This document shows positions 16,868 through 25,185 of a stretch of DNA of 64,000 bases, one piece after another. This stretch comes from Microlunatus sp. Gsoil 973 (GTDB lineage Bacteria; Actinomycetota; Actinomycetes; Propionibacteriales; Propionibacteriaceae), in NCBI RefSeq assembly GCF_009707365.1, contig NZ_CP046122.1, positions 2,356,001-2,420,000 on the forward strand. The letters run 5' to 3'. How positions within the stretch are numbered: position 1 is the first letter of the stretch; the number at the start of each line of letters is the position of its first letter. Made by a program: the position numbers and the translations under genes. The notes beneath the pieces are model-generated. The model saw nothing but the letters and a program-made list of their open reading frames with translations. It made no database searches and was not told where the DNA came from.

Positions 16868-17962
16868 TTAGTGCAGCGATGAACGCGGCCGCGCCAGGGT
16901 TTTGCCCTCCTGCAGGCCGCACGGCAGGGTGACCCGGATCGGCGTGCGGGCACCGGGCTGCAACAACTCCAGCAGGATCGAGACGGCCTGCCGGCCCATC
17001 TCCCGTCGCGGGATCTCCAACTGGGCAAGGCCGGTCTGCTCGCTGGGCAACGGCGGGACGGCGAGCGACACCAGCGACAGATCCCGGGGGACCTCAAGTC
17101 CGGCGTTGACCGCTGCATCCCGGATGAGGCTCGCGTCGGCGCTTCGTTCGGCGACCACCGCAGTGCATCCCGTCCGCTGCAGTTCGGTGATCAATTCCGT
17201 GGGACCGTCGACCGGCTGCGCCCTGTCGGTGTCGCCGCGGTGTCCGCCGAGCGAGTATCGCGGACGGTGGTCCTCGGCTATTCCCAGTTCTCGACATGCG
17301 TCCAGGAAGCCCGGACGTCGCGCCGGGACGGGCTCGGCCTCGCCGGCGACCTGGACCAACGCGATCCGCCGGTGTCCGAGAGCGTGCAGCCGACGGACGA
17401 TGGCGCTGGTGCCACCTCGGTAGTCGGCTGCGACGAAGGACAGATCCACGCCGGCCGGGCGTCGCTGTCCGATGTAGACGAACGGGTAGCCCTCCTGCGT
17501 CATCCGGGTGAGCTCGTCGACGTCCTCACCGGCCCCGACCAGCACCGCGCCGTCGGCCAGCTGCAGGTTGTTGACGCCGCCGGCGTAGACCGACCTGTGT
17601 CCTTGATCGTTCCGGGCGCCGGTGATCATCAGCAGGTTGTAGCCCAGTTGCTCGGCCGCCTCCTCGACACCGGTCAGGAAGTCGTGGTAGAAATCCCTGC
17701 TCTCGTAGGGAAAGACCGGCTGATAGGTGAAGACCCCGATCAGCCGATTGGTGCCCCGGGCCAGGTTGCGTGCCGCCAGATTGGGCACGTAGCCGAGTTC
17801 CCGGACGGCGGCCCAGACCCGCTGTCGGGTTGCCTCACTGACCCGGATGGAACCGTAGTCCCGGCCGTTGATCACCGATGACACGATCCCGGTCGACACA
17901 TCCGCACGGCGCGCGACATCGGCCTGCGATACCCGCCGGGGCTCACGGCGCGGTCTTGCCAA
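16868..17962 (-). CDS. LacI-family transcriptional regulator
   Basis: A 364-residue LacI/GalR regulator. The N-terminal helix-turn-helix (VSQADVARRADVSTGIVSSV) and hinge helix (LGYVPNLAARNLARG) precede a periplasmic-binding-protein-like effector domain. Translation starts at TTG 17962, with AAAGGA upstream. It is divergent from the FAD oxidoreductase/binding protein unit and a perfect LacI-type palindrome lies in between, so it most likely represses that unit in the absence of its sugar ligand. The nucleotidyltransferase gene follows it closely in the same transcript. Confidence 0.92.
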   Translation of the reverse strand: MARPRREPRRVSQADVARRADVSTGIVSSVINGRDYGSIRVSEATRQRVWAAVRELGYVPNLAARNLARGTNRLIGVFTYQPVFPYESRDFYHDFLTGVEEAAEQLGYNLLMITGARNDQGHRSVYAGGVNNLQLADGAVLVGAGEDVDELTRMTQEGYPFVYIGQRRPAGVDLSFVAADYRGGTSAIVRRLHALGHRRIALVQVAGEAEPVPARRPGFLDACRELGIAEDHRPRYSLGGHRGDTDRAQPVDGPTELITELQRTGCTAVVAERSADASLIRDAAVNAGLEVPRDLSLVSLAVPPLPSEQTGLAQLEIPRREMGRQAVSILLELLQPGARTPIRVTLPCGLQEGKTLARPRSSLH

Positions 17963-18063
17963 CGGGGGTCCTTTCGCGGGATCCGACGCGTGTGCCGCGC
18001 TCGGATCCCCTCTGGCGGGGTCTTGACGCAGCCTACCTCCCTGGCTAGTTTGAGCGCATTACG

Positions 18064-18075
18064 TAAAACGTTTTA
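18064..18075. promoter_or_regulatory. LacI-type operator
   Basis: TAAAACGTTTTA is a perfect 12-bp palindrome with the central CG typical of LacI/GalR operators. It lies 102 bp upstream of the LacI start and 20 bp upstream of the FAD oxidoreductase start, in the only intergenic space between them. Repression of the rightward promoter and probably autoregulation are expected. Confidence 0.75.
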
Positions 18076-18095
18076 TCACGGAGGACACGAGCTGC

Positions 18096-19741
18096 ATGGC
18101 GAACCAACCGCAGGAACGACGGACCGACGTGCTGGTGGTCGGCGGTGGACTCGGTGGTGTCGCCGCCGCGCTGGCCGCTCTCCGGACCGACTGCCGAGTG
18201 GTGCTGACCGAGGACTCGGAATGGCTTGGCGGGCAGCTCACCTCACAGGCCGTCCCCCCCGGATGAGCATCCGTGGATCGCCGAACAGGGAGCGACTGCC
18301 AGCTATCACGACCTCCGGAACCGGATCCGCAGCTACTACGTCCGCAACTATCCGCTCACCGAGGAAGCGGCGGCCGATCCGCTGCTCAACCCCGGGGGTG
18401 GCGGTGTCAGCCGGCTCTGCCACGAGCCGCGGGTGGCGGTCGCCGTGATCGACGAACTTCTGGCCCCCTACCGGTCCGATGCCCGGCTCACTGTGCTGAC
18501 CCGGCATCGGCCGGTCGCCGCCTCGGCCGATGGAGACCGGGTCAGCGCAGTCACGCTCCGCGATCACCGATCGGGACTCGAAACCACGATCACCGCGGCG
18601 TACGTGATCGACGCCACCGAGCTCGGTGACCTGCTCCCGTTGGCCGGGGTGGAACATGTCATCGGTTCGGAGAGCCGCACCGAGACGGGCGAGCTGCACG
18701 CCGTCGAAGGACCGGCGCAACCTCTCGATCAACAGTCATTCACCTGGTGCTTCGCTCTGGATTACCAGCCGGACGGCGACTTCACCATCGACCGACCGGA
18801 GACGTACGACTACTGGCGCAGCTACCAGCCCGACTTCTGGCCCCGCCCGTTGCTCGGCTGGGACGACGTCGACCCGATCTCCCTGGAACCGCGCCACCGC
18901 GAGATCTTCGCTCGCCCGGACTCCTACTGCGGCGCGGTGTCGAACGATTTCTGGCACTACCGCCGGATCTTCACCGTGCGGCATCACCGCCCCGGCCGGT
19001 ACGCCAGCGACGTCACCCTGGTGAACTGGCCGCAGATCGACTACATGGACGGCCCCATCCTCGGCGTCGATGAGGCCGTCCGTGATCGTCACCTCGAAGC
19101 CTCCCGGCAGCAGAGCCTGTCCTTCCTGCACTGGATGCAGACCGAGGCGCCCCGGCTCGACGGTGGCGCCGGATACCCCGGATTGCGTCCCCGCGGGGAT
19201 CTGCTGGGCAGCAGTGATGATCTCGCGCTCCGGCCCTACATCCGGGAGTCCCGGCGCATCCTGGCCGAGTTCACGGTCCTGGAGGAACATGTCGGAGTCG
19301 AGGCGAGGCAGGCATCCGGGCTACCTGACGGCTCGGTGATCTTCAACGACTCGGTCGGCGTCGGCTCCTACCGGATCGACCTGCATCCCAGCAGCAGCGC
19401 CACCGGATCCGGACCGGGTCGGACCTATATCGACGTGTCGAACTATCCGTTCCAGATCCCCCCTCGGTGCGCTGATTCCTCGACGCATGGAGAACCTGCT
19501 GGCCGGGAACAAGAACATCGGCACCACGCATATCACCAACGGCTGCTACCGGCTGCACCCGGTCGAGTGGAACATCGGCGAAGCCGCCGGGGCACTGGCC
19601 GGGTACGCCATCCGCACCGGCGATCCACCGCGGGCTGTCCGCAACGATGCCAAGCTGCTGGCCGACTTCCAGCAGCTGCTCATCGACACCCTCGGCTTCC
19701 AGCTGGGGTGGCCGGACGACATCCGCACCACCAGGCGCTGA
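18096..19741 (+). pseudogene. FAD-dependent oxidoreductase with two +1 frameshifts
   Basis: Read through two single-base insertions, this is a complete FAD-dependent oxidoreductase of about 548 residues (FAD_oxidored family found in sugar and glycoside utilisation loci). The dinucleotide motif [18 protein letters not shown] is at the N-terminus, [11 protein letters not shown] follows, then the long middle segment with YVIDATELGDLLPLAG, and the C-terminal NKNIGTTHITNGCYRLHP with WNIGEAAGALA. The first shift is at the C7G2 run 18254-18262, giving TGA at once; the second is in the C6 run 19458-19463. Both are fixed by removing one base, so sequencing error is as likely as inactivation. ATG 18096 has GGAGG upstream. 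It heads the LacI-regulated unit. Confidence 0.82.
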
Positions 19742-19779
19742 CCCCACGCGGCGCCAGCGACACAAGGAAGTGCCCGCCC

Positions 19780-21447
19780 ATGACGTCCCCCGTGATCACC
19801 ACCTCTCCCGTCTCCCACCAAGAATTCTCCCGGCGCCGGTTCCTGGGATCCGCCGGCGCCCTCGCGACCGCAGCGATCGCCGGCGGCGGCCTGGCCGGCT
19901 GCACGGATCCGACCACCAAGACCAACACCGCCGCCCGCAACGTCGTGGCGACACTGCCGACGTACGCGCCGGTCGACCTGGTCGAGCCCGACCTGCGGGG
20001 CGACCAGGTACTGATGCCCGGCTACTACACCTATCCCAGAGACCCTCGACCGGCCTTCGACAAGTCACCGGCCGAAGGGCTGGACTCGATCTCGATCATG
20101 TACACGACATTCCTGCCCACGCCGCCCGGTCCGAGCCGGAACGCCTTCTACGCCAGGTTGCAGCAGCGCATCGGCTGTCAGCTCAAGATCAGCTTCATAC
20201 CGGCGTCGGACTACGGCACCAAGTTCCAGACCATGATCGCCGGAAATGATCTTCCGGACGTCTGCAACTTTCCGCTGCCGACCCCTGACCAGCCCCGGGT
20301 CATGGACAAGCTGTTCGCCGATCTCGGCCCCTACCTGGCCGGAGACAAGGCCATGGACTTCCCCTACCTGGCCAATCTGCCCACGGCGTCCTGGAAACCG
20401 ACCGTGGCCAACGGCACCGTGTACGCCGTGCCGCAGCCCCGCGCCCTGTCCGGAACGGCCATGTACGCCCGGTTGGATTTGATCACGCAGGTCGGCGCCA
20501 ACCCCCAGCCGGGCAGCTACGACGACTTCCTCGAACTGCTCACGGCGGTGACCGACGCCAAGGCCCAGCGCTGGGCCTTCGGCAACCCGACCAACATGGT
20601 GACCCATCTGCAGATGATGTTGGGAGCACCGAACAACTGGAGCGAGGAAGGTGGAAAGTTCGTCAGCTCGTTCGGTGACGAACGCAGTACCGAAGCCGTG
20701 GCCCGGACTGCGGAGATGGTCAGGAAGGGCCTGTTCCATCCGGACTCATCGTCATTGGAGTACACGCGGATCCGGGAGCTGTTCTTCGCCGGCCGACTGG
20801 CATTGACCAGTGACGGATACGCCGGCTGGGATCTCTTCGTACGAGAGTTGGGTGGCGGACCCGAGGCGACAGCGAAACTCGGACTGGTCGTCGAACCGAA
20901 GGCCGAAGGCGGCGGCGACGCCAGGCACTTCTCCGGTACCGGCTTCCAGGGTTTGACGGTGATCAAAAAGGGTCTGGGCGAAGAGCGGACCCGGAAGGTG
21001 CTCGATGTCCTCAACTACCTGGCCACGCCGATCGGCTCCCGTGAGCACTTGGAGCGCAAGTACGGCGTCAAGGGGATCGACTACACCATCCAGGACGGGC
21101 TGCCGACGCTGACCGATCGCGGAAACCGCGAGTTCATGGATGTGCAGTACGTCGCGGACTCCCAGACGATCATCGGCCCCGGGGTGAAGGAAGGCGTGGA
21201 CTACCAGTACACGTGGCATCAGCGCGTCACGAAGGACCTGGTCCCCGATCCGAGCATCGGCCTCTATTCCGACACCTACAGCCGCAAGGGCGCTGCGCTC
21301 AACAAGATGCTCGGCGACGCCCGCCTGGACGTCATCTTCGCCCGGAAGCCGCTGACACACCTGCAGGAGACGTACGCCGCCTGGCGCGAGAAGGGCGGCG
21401 ACGCCATCGCCGCCGAGTACGCCGAGTCGAAGACGGCGGGACGCTGA
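19780..21447 (+). CDS. Extracellular solute-binding lipoprotein (sugar ABC importer type)
   Basis: A 555-residue binding protein, large for the family and like the LipO/YtcQ group. The N-terminus carries a twin-arginine motif SRRRFLGSAG, a hydrophobic stretch and the lipobox LAGC, so it is exported folded by Tat and lipid-anchored. The mature part has the alternating domain structure of family 1 binding proteins (for example DFLELLTAVTDAKAQ and GKFVSSFGDERS). It is 38 bp after the oxidoreductase gene and presumably in the same LacI-controlled transcript. No permease genes follow; the next gene is sqdB, so the transporter is incomplete here. Confidence 0.88.
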   Translation: MTSPVITTSPVSHQEFSRRRFLGSAGALATAAIAGGGLAGCTDPTTKTNTAARNVVATLPTYAPVDLVEPDLRGDQVLMPGYYTYPRDPRPAFDKSPAEGLDSISIMYTTFLPTPPGPSRNAFYARLQQRIGCQLKISFIPASDYGTKFQTMIAGNDLPDVCNFPLPTPDQPRVMDKLFADLGPYLAGDKAMDFPYLANLPTASWKPTVANGTVYAVPQPRALSGTAMYARLDLITQVGANPQPGSYDDFLELLTAVTDAKAQRWAFGNPTNMVTHLQMMLGAPNNWSEEGGKFVSSFGDERSTEAVARTAEMVRKGLFHPDSSSLEYTRIRELFFAGRLALTSDGYAGWDLFVRELGGGPEATAKLGLVVEPKAEGGGDARHFSGTGFQGLTVIKKGLGEERTRKVLDVLNYLATPIGSREHLERKYGVKGIDYTIQDGLPTLTDRGNREFMDVQYVADSQTIIGPGVKEGVDYQYTWHQRVTKDLVPDPSIGLYSDTYSRKGAALNKMLGDARLDVIFARKPLTHLQETYAAWREKGGDAIAAEYAESKTAGR

Positions 21448-21496
21448 AGGAACCCCCAAGAGTTGCCACAGACCCTGCCTCGGCGCCGGGGTGGCT

Positions 21497-21527
21497 TTGC
21501 GTTGTGGGCGCGCTCCGCGGGTATGCT
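21497..21527 (+). promoter_or_regulatory. Possible sigma-70-type promoter upstream of sqdB
   Basis: TTGCGT (21497-21502) and GGTATGCT (extended -10 hexamer TATGCT at 21522-21527) are separated by 19 bp, which is longer than ideal. They lie about 115 bp upstream of the sqdB start, in the only non-coding space between the binding protein gene and sqdB. Weak assignment, made because no other -10-like element is evident. Confidence 0.3.
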
Positions 21528-21640
21528 CCCACGGTGTCGTGACGGCGGCGCGAGTTCTTCCTGCGCCTTGTTGGGGTCGTACCAGGTGACAGCGCCGACA
21601 CACGTGGCAACGAGAGTCGGAAACGAAAGTTGGGTACGGC

Positions 21641-22831
21641 GTGCGCGTATTGATCCTGGGGGGCGACGGCTTCTGTGGCTGGCCGACGGCCCTGCACCTG
21701 TCCGACCGCGGACACGATGTCGTGATCGTCGACAATCTGTCCCGGCGGAACATCGACAACGAGCTCGAAGTCAGCTCCCTGACTCCGATCGAGCCGCTGG
21801 GCCGGCGTTTGCAGGCCTGGAAGGATGTCAGCGGCACGACGATCCCGTTCTACCGCTTCGATGTCGCCCAGCACTACCACCGGCTGCTGTCCCTGCTGGA
21901 GGAGTTCACGCCCGACGCGGTGGTCCACTTCGCCGAACAGCGGGCGGCGCCGTACTCGATGAAGAGCTCCTGGCACAAGCGCTACACCGTCAACAACAAC
22001 CTCAACGCCACCAACAACCTGCTGGCCGCGGTGGTCGAGGCCGACCTGGACACCCACATCGTGCACCTGGGCACGATGGGCGTCTACGGCTACGGCACCG
22101 CCGGAATGAAGATCCCCGAGGGCTACCTGCGGGTCAAGCTGGAGACCCCCGAAGGTCTGGTCGACCAGGAGATCCTCTACCCGCCGAACCCGGGCAGCAT
22201 CTACCACATGACCAAGACCCAGGATCAGCTGCTGTTCGCCTATTACGCCAAGAACGACAAGCTGCGGATCACCGACCTGCACCAGGGCATCGTCTGGGGC
22301 ACCCAGACCGCCCAGACCAAACTGGACGACCGGCTGATCAACCGGTTCGACTACGACGGCGACTACGGCACCGTGCTCAACCGGTTCCTGATGCAGGCCG
22401 CCCTGGAATACCCGTTGACCGTGCACGGCACCGGCGGCCAGACCCGGGCCTTCATCAACATTCAAGACACCGTGCGCTGTATCGAACTGGCCGTGGACAA
22501 CCCGCCGCAACGCGGCGAACGGGTACAGATCCTGAACCAGATGACCGAAACCCACCGGGTCAGCGACCTGGCCAAACTGGTCTCGGTGCTCACCGGCGCC
22601 GAGATCGAATACGTGCCCAACCCGCGCAACGAGGACCAGGAGAACGAGCTCTACGTCGAGAACCGGCAACTGCTCAACCTCGGCCTTGACCCGATCACCC
22701 TGGCCGACGGCCTGCTCCAGGAAGTCACCGAGATCGCCCGCAAATACCGCGACCGCTGCGACCTGGACAAGATCCCCGCCCGATCCACCTGGACCCACCA
22801 CCAAAAGCCCGGAGAGCCGAACGCCAAGTGA
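21641..22831 (+). CDS. sqdB: UDP-sulfoquinovose synthase
   Basis: A 396-residue extended SDR that closely follows the SqdB/SQD1 family: the NAD motif GGDGFCGWPTALHLSDRG at the N-terminus, the family-specific NIDNELEVSSLTPI, HFAEQRAAPYSMKS, the catalytic LGTMGVYGYGT and YHMTK (Tyr and Lys of the SDR triad), and VWGTQT. It joins sulfite to UDP-glucose to make UDP-sulfoquinovose, the head-group donor of sulfolipid and of sulfoquinovose in some glycans. GTG 21641 fits the family N-terminus. The next gene overlaps by 4 bp (GTGA). No SqdX or SqdD-type glycosyltransferase is in the window, so the acceptor is unknown. The cysDNH operon downstream would supply sulfite. Confidence 0.93.
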   Translation: MRVLILGGDGFCGWPTALHLSDRGHDVVIVDNLSRRNIDNELEVSSLTPIEPLGRRLQAWKDVSGTTIPFYRFDVAQHYHRLLSLLEEFTPDAVVHFAEQRAAPYSMKSSWHKRYTVNNNLNATNNLLAAVVEADLDTHIVHLGTMGVYGYGTAGMKIPEGYLRVKLETPEGLVDQEILYPPNPGSIYHMTKTQDQLLFAYYAKNDKLRITDLHQGIVWGTQTAQTKLDDRLINRFDYDGDYGTVLNRFLMQAALEYPLTVHGTGGQTRAFINIQDTVRCIELAVDNPPQRGERVQILNQMTETHRVSDLAKLVSVLTGAEIEYVPNPRNEDQENELYVENRQLLNLGLDPITLADGLLQEVTEIARKYRDRCDLDKIPARSTWTHHQKPGEPNAK

Positions 22832-23781
22832 CCGACAACAGCGGGGTGGGCGCCGGCCGCCGGATCCTGGTCACCGGCGGTGCCGGATTCATCGGAGCCA
22901 ACCTGGTACGCCGGCTCCTGGGCGACGGCTGGAGCGTACGGGTCGTCGATCTCCTCGTCACCGGGCGCAAGGAGTATCTCGACGGCCTCGACGTGGAGTT
23001 CGTCGCCGGTGACATCCGAACACCGGAGGTGGTGGCCGACGCGTTGACCGGCATCGACGCGGTCGCCCACCTGGCCGCCTCCGGTTCGGTCGTCCAGTCG
23101 GTGGCCGATCCGGCAGCGAACTTCTCCACCAACGCCATCGGCACCTTCACCGTGCTGGATCAGGCCCGACGGGCGGGTGTCGGAAGGCTGGTCTTCTCCT
23201 CCACCGGCGGTGCGTTGATCGGCGACGCCACGCCGCCGGTCGACGAGCGGTCGGTGCCCCGTCCGATCTCCCCGTACGGCGCCAGCAAGATGGTCGGCGA
23301 GGCCTACGGCCACGCCTTCGCCAAGTCCTACGGGCTGCACACCGTCTCGACCCGCTTCGCCAACGTCTACGGTCCCTACAGCGGGCACAAGGGCGGCGCG
23401 ATCACCGTCTTCTTCAAGGCCCTGCACTCCGGGGAACCACTGGTCATCTACGGCGACGGCAAGGCGTCTCGCGACTACCTGTACGTCGACGACATCTGCG
23501 CCGGCATCCAACTCGGCCTGACCGCCGACGTACCGGCGGGCAGCGTCTACCACCTGGCCAGCGGTGTGGAGACCACCGTGACCCAGCTGGCCGATGCCTG
23601 CCGCCGGGTGGTCGGCAAGCCCGATCATCCGATCGAGTTCCGGCCGCCCCGTCCCGGCGAGGTGAACCGCAACTTCGCCAGTTACGACCTGGCCAAGGCC
23701 GAACTGGGCTTCAGTCCGACGGTCGAACTCGACGAGGGCCTGGCCCGCACCTGGGACTGGTACCTGGCGCACGTCCTCTAG
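22828..23781 (+). CDS. NAD-dependent epimerase/dehydratase (GalE/WcaG-like) coupled to sqdB
   Basis: A 317-residue extended SDR. It has ILVTGGAGFIGANLVRRLL for NAD, the AHLAASGSV segment, a VFSSTGG serine/threonine segment and the catalytic SPYGASKMVGE (Tyr and Lys). DYLYVDDICAG and the C-terminal LGFSPTVELDEGL are typical of nucleotide-sugar 4-epimerases and dehydratases. The start GTG overlaps the sqdB stop, so translation is coupled and the two enzymes probably act on the same nucleotide sugar pool, either providing UDP-glucose or modifying UDP-sulfoquinovose. The latter would be unusual and is only an inference. Confidence 0.88.
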   Translation: MTDNSGVGAGRRILVTGGAGFIGANLVRRLLGDGWSVRVVDLLVTGRKEYLDGLDVEFVAGDIRTPEVVADALTGIDAVAHLAASGSVVQSVADPAANFSTNAIGTFTVLDQARRAGVGRLVFSSTGGALIGDATPPVDERSVPRPISPYGASKMVGEAYGHAFAKSYGLHTVSTRFANVYGPYSGHKGGAITVFFKALHSGEPLVIYGDGKASRDYLYVDDICAGIQLGLTADVPAGSVYHLASGVETTVTQLADACRRVVGKPDHPIEFRPPRPGEVNRNFASYDLAKAELGFSPTVELDEGLARTWDWYLAHVL

Positions 23782-23783
23782 CG

Positions 23784-23980
23784 TCAGCCACGCTTCATCG
23801 GCGGGACGTTCTGGTTGCGCCGGAACACATTGTCGGGGTCGTATCGCGCCTTCAGCTCGGCCAACCGGTCGGCGTTGGCGCCATAGCAGGCTCGCGCGGC
23901 TTCCGGCCCTTCATCCATCAGGAAGTTGGCATAACAACCGGACAGTGCGTAGCGCTGCAGGGCGTCACGGAATCCTGTTG
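23784..23980 (-). pseudogene. 3' remnant of an FAD-linked (berberine bridge-type) oxidase gene
   Basis: The last 50-60 codons before the stop at 23784 read YALSGCYANFLMDEGPEAAR, then YDPDNVFRRNQNV, which is the characteristic C-terminal end (the BBE domain) of FAD-linked oxidoreductases of the berberine bridge enzyme type. Upstream of this the frame degenerates into unrelated sequence. The FAD-binding domain of about 400 residues is missing. It lies directly against the 5' remnant of a TPR gene in the same orientation, which indicates a deletion joining the two. Confidence 0.72.
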
Positions 23981-23989
23981 ACCCTGTAC

Positions 23990-24223
23990 CGGGACCTTCC
24001 GGATGCGGCGACGGCGCAGTTCGAGCCGGTAGGCCCGCTCCAGGTTGCGGATCGCATTCGCCGTCTCGCCGAGCCACCACAACGTGTCTCCCAGCCCCAG
24101 CAGCGCCTCCGCGGTCGCGTCCCGCTCGACCAGCGATTCGAAGGCGCGGCGGGCTCGCGTCCAGTCGCCCGCTTCGACTGCAGCACGGGCGACGTCGGCG
24201 AGCCGATCCCGCTCAGCCCCCAT
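23990..24223 (-). pseudogene. 5' remnant of a TPR-containing regulatory gene
   Basis: From ATG 24223 the frame encodes about 75 residues: RLADVARAAVEAGDWTRARR, LVERDATAEALLGLGDTLWW and LGETANAIRNLERAYR, a tetratricopeptide-like helical repeat seen at the start of actinobacterial LuxR-type regulators with TPRs. The sequence then stops making sense at about 23990 and the expected helix-turn-helix is absent. In many actinomycetes such a regulator sits beside an FAD-linked oxidase, which is exactly what the adjacent fragment is; a deletion has apparently removed the middle of both genes. Confidence 0.68.
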
Positions 24224-24320
24224 ACCGACACGGTACGGCGACAGACCGCTCCTGCACAGCGGCCGGGGTTGCGATTCCGAGGTCAGCAGACCGGCGACTT
24301 CGGCCGCCGGCCAGGAGCTG

Positions 24321-25109
24321 CTACTGGTCCTTCGGCAGGCTGATGAAGCTGCCGCCGGTCAGATTCAGCGAGGTGCTGCCGACGCCGGGTCCGGTCGACG
24401 GCTCGTCCAGGTGGAGGCCGCATTCGTCCTTGCCGGATCCGGCCCAGCGGCCGGCCCGCGGCGACTCCCCCGGCCGCACCTTCCGAGTGCACGGGGCACA
24501 ACCGATCGACGGATACCCCTGGGCAAGCAACGGATGGGTGATCACGTCGTGCTCGGCGACATACCGGTCGACCTGCTCCTGGGTCCAGGCCGCCAGCGGG
24601 TTGATCTTGACCATGCCCCGGTTGTCGTCCCAATCGACGACCCCGATCGTCCGCCGGCTCAGCGTCTCGTCACGCCGGATCCCGGACGCCCAGGCGACGT
24701 AGGGCTGCAACGCCCGCCGCAACGGCTCGACCTTCCGCAGCGTGCAGCAGGCATCCGGGTCGCGGTCGTGCAGCCGGGCACCGAAGAGTACGTCCTGCTC
24801 GGCCACCGACTGCCGCGGTTCGATCACCCGGACATTGACCGGGTAACGCTCCCGGACCCGGTCCAACGTCGCCACCGTCTCGGCAAAGTGATAGCCCGTA
24901 TCCAGGAACACCACATCCGTCCCGGGCCGGATCCGGGCCGCCATGTCGATCAGCACCGCGCTCTCCATCGAGGACGTCAGACACATCCGATCCTCGAAGG
25001 TGCCCAGCGCCCAGGCCAGGATCTCCTCCGGCTGAGCGGCCTCCAGATCAACCCGCGCATCCGCGGCCAGTGCCGCGTACTTGCCCCGAAGCTCCGGTTC
25101 GACCGCCAC
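24321..25109 (-). CDS. cysH: Adenylyl-sulfate (APS) reductase
   Basis: A 262-residue CysH-type reductase. The cysteine pairs DACCTLRKVEP and YPSIGCAPCTRKV form the [4Fe-4S] ligand set that marks APS reductases rather than PAPS reductases, and the catalytic cysteine is in the C-terminal KDECGLHL. The PP-loop-type CLTSSMESAVL and SGIRRDET (substrate-binding) are present. It reduces APS to sulfite and AMP with thioredoxin as donor. GTG 25109 gives the family N-terminus. It is the third gene of a cysDNH operon, 76 bp after cysN. No sulfite reductase is visible nearby, so sulfite may be shared between cysteine synthesis and SqdB. Confidence 0.93.
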   Translation of the reverse strand: MAVEPELRGKYAALAADARVDLEAAQPEEILAWALGTFEDRMCLTSSMESAVLIDMAARIRPGTDVVFLDTGYHFAETVATLDRVRERYPVNVRVIEPRQSVAEQDVLFGARLHDRDPDACCTLRKVEPLRRALQPYVAWASGIRRDETLSRRTIGVVDWDDNRGMVKINPLAAWTQEQVDRYVAEHDVITHPLLAQGYPSIGCAPCTRKVRPGESPRAGRWAGSGKDECGLHLDEPSTGPGVGSTSLNLTGGSFISLPKDQ

Positions 25110-25185
25110 ACCGCCTCCTCGCGCCGTACGTCTGGTCCAGCTCCTGATGCAGTACCCCGGCCGACCGCCGACAAAAGGAAGGGGG

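Noticed and set aside
18226-21447. A fused oxidoreductase-binding protein of 1073 residues
   Set aside because: The join is an effect of two frameshifts that put the middle of the oxidoreductase in the frame of the binding protein. The oxidoreductase C-terminus is in another frame and the binding protein has its own signal peptide start.
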